Origin: SHAN690 sp040221375
GTDB taxonomy: Bacteria; Bacteroidota; Bacteroidia; Flavobacteriales_G; Salibacteraceae
DNA: 10,585 nt
Reading direction: 5' to 3'
Assembly (NCBI GenBank): GCA_040221375.1
Contig: JAVKEP010000024.1
Coordinates: 1 to 10,585, forward strand
Part shown: positions 7,647 through 10,585 of the stretch, piece by piece
Position numbering within the stretch: position 1 is the first letter of the stretch
Layout: the number at the start of each line of letters is the position of its first letter
Position numbers and translations under genes: made by a program
Notes under the pieces: model-generated
Database searches by the model: none
Told to the model about the DNA's origin: nothing
Seen by the model: only the letters and a program-made list of their open reading frames with translations

Positions 7647-9716
7647 ATGGAACACAAACACTCCGATCACGATCACCATAACCATTCGCATAGTGAGCTC
7701 CACGCTGAGGGTCATTCAGAGCAGAGCGATGCACACCAACAGCATGCAAAAGGTCATCAAAATCATCATGCACACATGATTGAAGACTTCAAAAAGCGAT
7801 TTTACATCAATGTCGCGCTTTCTATTCCCGTCTTGGCTTTTTCTGAGATGATCCAAGGCTTTCTGGGTTTGTCCTTTCATTTTCCAGGAATGGGATATGC
7901 GGCCGCTGCATTGGCCACGTTCATTTTTATCTATGGTGGATGGCCTTTTCTGAAAGGATTGAAGGACGAACTTTCGGAAGGGGGGGCTGGCATGATGACG
8001 CTGATTGCCATAGCCATTACCGTTGCATGGGCGTACAGTACGTCGGTGGTATTGGGCCTGGAAGGAAAAGTATTCTACTGGGAACTGGTCACGCTGATTG
8101 ATGTTATGCTGCTAGGCCACTGGCTTGAAATGCGCTCCATAATGGGCGCGTCCAAGGCCTTGGAAAAATTAGCTGAGCTCATGCCTTCTGATGCGCACAA
8201 GGTGGAAGGTGATCAACTTTATGAAGTAAAAATTAGCGAGCTCAAGAAAGGCGATATCATCCTGATAAAACCCGGTGAGAAGGTGCCGGCCGATGGTCAG
8301 GTCGTAGAAGGAGAGAGCGAGCTCAACGAAAGTGCATTGACGGGTGAAAGCAATCCTGTTCTTAAATCCCTAGGGGATGAAATAATAGGGGGAGCCATCA
8401 ACGGGGACGGAAGCCTCAAAGTAGAAGTAAAATCTTCGGGGGAAGAGAGTTACCTCAACAAAGTAATTAAGCTGGTTGAAGAAGCGCAGCAGACCAAATC
8501 TAAAACGCAAAACCTCGCTGACAAAGCTGCTGGATGGCTGGCATACCTTGCCATCGTAATTGGCGTGATTACGTTCATTGCTTGGACCTTCTTCACTACC
8601 CAAGGGATGGATTTCGCGCTTGAACGCATGGTAACGGTGATGATCATCACCTGTCCTCATGCCTTAGGCTTAGCAGTGCCTTTAGTTGTTGCCATATCTA
8701 CCGCTTTGGCCGCTAAAAACGGTCTGCTGATTAGAAACCGCACCGCATTTGAAAACAGCAGAAGGATTTCTACCATAGTTTTCGATAAAACGGGCACCTT
8801 GACCGAAGGGAATTTCGGAGTCAACAGAATTTACGTAATGAACGGTCTGTCGGAAGATGAGTTGTTAGCATTTGCTGCGGCCATTGAGCAAAGTTCAGAA
8901 CACCCCATCGCCAAGGGGATAGTAAAAGAAGCCAAATCGCGTAAACTCACGCTTCCTCCAACGGTTGATTTCAACGCTGCCAAAGGCAAGGGTGTAAGCG
9001 CAAACATTCATGGTTCGTCCTTTCAAATTGTAAGTCCAGGGTATCTCAAGGAAGAAGGAATAGAATTACCAAAAGAGGCTGCATCGGAAAATGCGGAAAC
9101 GGTCGTTTTCATTTTGGAATCAGGCCACCTGATTGGCTTCATAGCCTTGGCGGATCAAATCAGAAAAGAAAGCGAGCATGCCATAGCTACTCTGAAGAAA
9201 TATGGTATAAAAATACTAATGGCTACAGGCGACAATGAGCAAACAGCCAAAGCAGTGGCCGATACCTTGGGGCTGGATGGATACTACAGCCAAGTGTTGC
9301 CTCACGAAAAATCTGAACTGATCGAAAAATTGCAAAAAGAAGGTGAGTTCGTTGCCATGACCGGCGATGGCGTGAATGATGCCCCAGCATTGGCCAAAGC
9401 GGATATCGGGATTGCTGTGGGTTCAGGTACGGATGTGGCTGCCGAAACTGCCGATATTATTCTCACGGAAAGCAGCCCGTCAGACATTGCAAATCTGATT
9501 CTTTTTGGTAGGGCCACGTACAAAAAAATGGTTCAAAACCTGATCTGGGCAACAGGGTATAATGTGGTGGCCATTCCACTTGCTGCAGGGGTTTTGTTTT
9601 ATCAAGGAGTCATGATCAACCCAGCGGTGGGAGCCGCACTTATGAGTTTAAGCACCATTATCTGTGCTGCAAATGCGCAACTATTGAGATTACAATTTAA
9701 AAAGAACACACGATGA
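7647..9716 (+). CDS. copB: CopB-type P1B-3 heavy-metal ATPase with His-rich N-terminus
   Basis: A second ATP-driven inner-membrane metal exporter, 689 residues. The first 43 residues hold 15 histidines and no cysteine, a His-rich metal-binding tail used in place of an HMA domain. Membrane helices follow at about 52-73, 84-104, 115-138 and 142-160. Then come TGES (232-235), the ion-binding CPH motif (Cys336-Pro-His338), DKTGT (Asp380), SEHP (His419), TGDN (527-530), GDGVND (573-578), YN (638-639), NP at 658 and MSLST (666-670). CPH with NPxVG and MSxST is the P1B-3 signature, a group reported to move Cu(II), Cu(I) or Ag(I). It differs in class from the CPC-type ATPase at the left edge, so it is not a duplicate. 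The gene sits between the outer-membrane channel (2-base gap) and the adaptor gene (ATGA overlap), an unusual place for an ATPase within a cus set. Oxidation state and direction of transport are inferred from the family. Confidence 0.95.
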   Translation: MEHKHSDHDHHNHSHSELHAEGHSEQSDAHQQHAKGHQNHHAHMIEDFKKRFYINVALSIPVLAFSEMIQGFLGLSFHFPGMGYAAAALATFIFIYGGWPFLKGLKDELSEGGAGMMTLIAIAITVAWAYSTSVVLGLEGKVFYWELVTLIDVMLLGHWLEMRSIMGASKALEKLAELMPSDAHKVEGDQLYEVKISELKKGDIILIKPGEKVPADGQVVEGESELNESALTGESNPVLKSLGDEIIGGAINGDGSLKVEVKSSGEESYLNKVIKLVEEAQQTKSKTQNLADKAAGWLAYLAIVIGVITFIAWTFFTTQGMDFALERMVTVMIITCPHALGLAVPLVVAISTALAAKNGLLIRNRTAFENSRRISTIVFDKTGTLTEGNFGVNRIYVMNGLSEDELLAFAAAIEQSSEHPIAKGIVKEAKSRKLTLPPTVDFNAAKGKGVSANIHGSSFQIVSPGYLKEEGIELPKEAASENAETVVFILESGHLIGFIALADQIRKESEHAIATLKKYGIKILMATGDNEQTAKAVADTLGLDGYYSQVLPHEKSELIEKLQKEGEFVAMTGDGVNDAPALAKADIGIAVGSGTDVAAETADIILTESSPSDIANLILFGRATYKKMVQNLIWATGYNVVAIPLAAGVLFYQGVMINPAVGAALMSLSTIICAANAQLLRLQFKKNTR

Positions 9717-10585
9717 AAAATTTGAATAAAAATACACTGATCATCGCTGCAGGTACGCTTTGCTTTGGCTTGCTGTTGGGGTGGGTGGTGTTCGGAAGGG
9801 CCGATCAACAGCATATGGATGAACACAATCATTCAGCACCGGCAACTTCTGAAACTACATGGACTTGTTCCATGCATCCTCAGATCAGGCAGGGTGAGCC
9901 AGGTGATTGTCCCATTTGTGGAATGGATTTGATTCCATTGGAAAATGAAGGAGATGAAATGGATCCGATGGCCGTGAGTATGTCGCCTACCGCGATGCAG
10001 TTAGCTCAAGTACAAACGATGAAAGTGGATTATAGCCTTGCCGAAAAAGCCATGCGTCTCAATGGGAAAGTACAGGCAGATGAACGATTACTTTTTACGC
10101 AGTCTTCTCACATACCTGGCAGGGTTGAGAAACTCGCCGTAAATTTTACAGGTGAGTTTATTAAGGAAGGACAGGTGATTGCCTACGTATATTCTCCCCA
10201 ATTGGTCACAGCACAAGAAGAACTATTTGAAGCCAAAAAAATCAAGGAGAATCAACCTGCCTTGTTCAATGCTGCCAAGCAAAAGCTGAAAAATTGGAAG
10301 CTAACAGAGGAGCAAATTGAACAACTTCTTGAGTCCAACAAAACATTGGAGCAGTTTCCAATTCTCGCGAATGTTTCAGGATATGTTACCAAAAAGGAAG
10401 TCAACCTAGGGGACTACATTCAACGGGGCGACGCGCTCTATGAAATTGCTGACCTGAACAGCGTGTGGGTGCTTTTTGATGTGTATGAGTCAGATATGAG
10501 TTGGATCAGAAAAGGTGATCCCGTTTCGTTCACAATCCAATCCGTACCGGGTAAAACATTCAATGGAAAGATCAGCTATGTAGAC
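9713..10585 (+). CDS. cusB: CusB-type RND periplasmic adaptor with heavy-metal-binding domain, 3'-truncated
   Basis: The membrane-fusion subunit that should link the CusA permease to the TolC channel. The frame is open from ATG 9713 to the window end: 291 residues, with the C-terminus outside. Residues 8-28 are a hydrophobic anchor or signal segment with no lipobox. A short His-containing linker follows (His34, 38, 40). Next is a heavy-metal-binding module, TCSMHPQI (51-58) then CPICGMDLIPL (66-76), giving Cys52, His55, Cys66 and Cys69 plus Met54 and Met71 as candidate ligands. A Met-rich linker (83-103) precedes the adaptor core: the first half of the lipoyl/barrel-sandwich domain (about 120-160, GRVEKLAVNFTGEFIKEG), a helical hairpin (about 163-212), the second lipoyl half (217-248, GYVTKKEVNLGDYIQRGD), and the start of the beta-barrel domain (VWVLFDVYESD). 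The ATG overlaps the copB stop as ATGA, implying translational coupling. Copper/silver specificity is inferred from the neighbours. Confidence 0.93.
   Translation, partial: MKNLNKNTLIIAAGTLCFGLLLGWVVFGRADQQHMDEHNHSAPATSETTWTCSMHPQIRQGEPGDCPICGMDLIPLENEGDEMDPMAVSMSPTAMQLAQVQTMKVDYSLAEKAMRLNGKVQADERLLFTQSSHIPGRVEKLAVNFTGEFIKEGQVIAYVYSPQLVTAQEELFEAKKIKENQPALFNAAKQKLKNWKLTEEQIEQLLESNKTLEQFPILANVSGYVTKKEVNLGDYIQRGDALYEIADLNSVWVLFDVYESDMSWIRKGDPVSFTIQSVPGKTFNGKISYVD

Noticed and set aside
1..10585. Mobile elements, CRISPR, tRNA or rRNA
   Set aside because: No transposase or integrase frame, regular repeat array or RNA-gene-like sequence was seen; nearly all sequence is covered by the seven coding regions.

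Overview
The window is a plus-strand block of copper/silver homeostasis and efflux genes, cut at both ends. It looks like a member of the Bacteroidota. The reasons are the moderate GC content, start codons preceded by A/T-rich sequence without a clear Shine-Dalgarno site, a member of the small HYC_CC_PP protein family, an enlarged (~1277-residue) CusA-type permease of the kind seen in that phylum, and an RND adaptor carrying an N-terminal heavy-metal-binding domain. Genus cannot be read from the sequence; a Cytophagales- or Flavobacteriales-like host is an inference.

Layout, left to right. (1) 1-1682: the C-terminal ~560 residues of a CPC-type P1B-1 copper ATPase (CopA); its N-terminus lies outside the window. 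(2) 1709-1924: a 71-residue HMA-domain metallochaperone-like protein with a CxxC site. (3) A 145-base gap with a strong hairpin (1946-1975). (4) 2070-2489: a secreted Cys/His-rich HYC_CC_PP family protein of unknown function, probably starting at TTG. (5) A 102-base gap with small dyads that may be regulatory. (6) 2592-6425: a CusA-type RND permease with the three-methionine copper/silver cluster conserved. (7) 6412-7644: a TolC-family outer-membrane channel overlapping cusA by 14 bases. (8) 7647-9716: a CPH-type P1B-3 ATPase (CopB) with a His-rich N-terminus. (9) 9713 to the window end: a CusB-type periplasmic adaptor with a C/H metal-binding module, overlapping copB by 4 bases and cut off at the right edge.

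Inferred working model. CopA, perhaps fed by the small HMA protein, pumps Cu(I) from cytosol to periplasm, and CopB provides a second inner-membrane pump. The CusA-CusB-TolC tripartite complex then takes Cu/Ag from the periplasm (and possibly cytosol) across the outer membrane. The exported HYC_CC_PP protein sits among these genes and is a plausible but unproven periplasmic copper-handling component. Genes 6 to 9 are tightly coupled by overlaps or a 2-base gap and are almost certainly one transcription unit. Whether genes 1-2 and gene 4 belong to the same unit is unclear because of the hairpin and the two longer gaps.

No RNA genes, insertion sequences, CRISPR arrays or origins were seen. No regulator gene is present. 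Most of the window is well-known biology; the least explained parts are the HYC_CC_PP protein, the extra membrane and soluble insertions in CusA, and the placement of copB inside the cus gene set.
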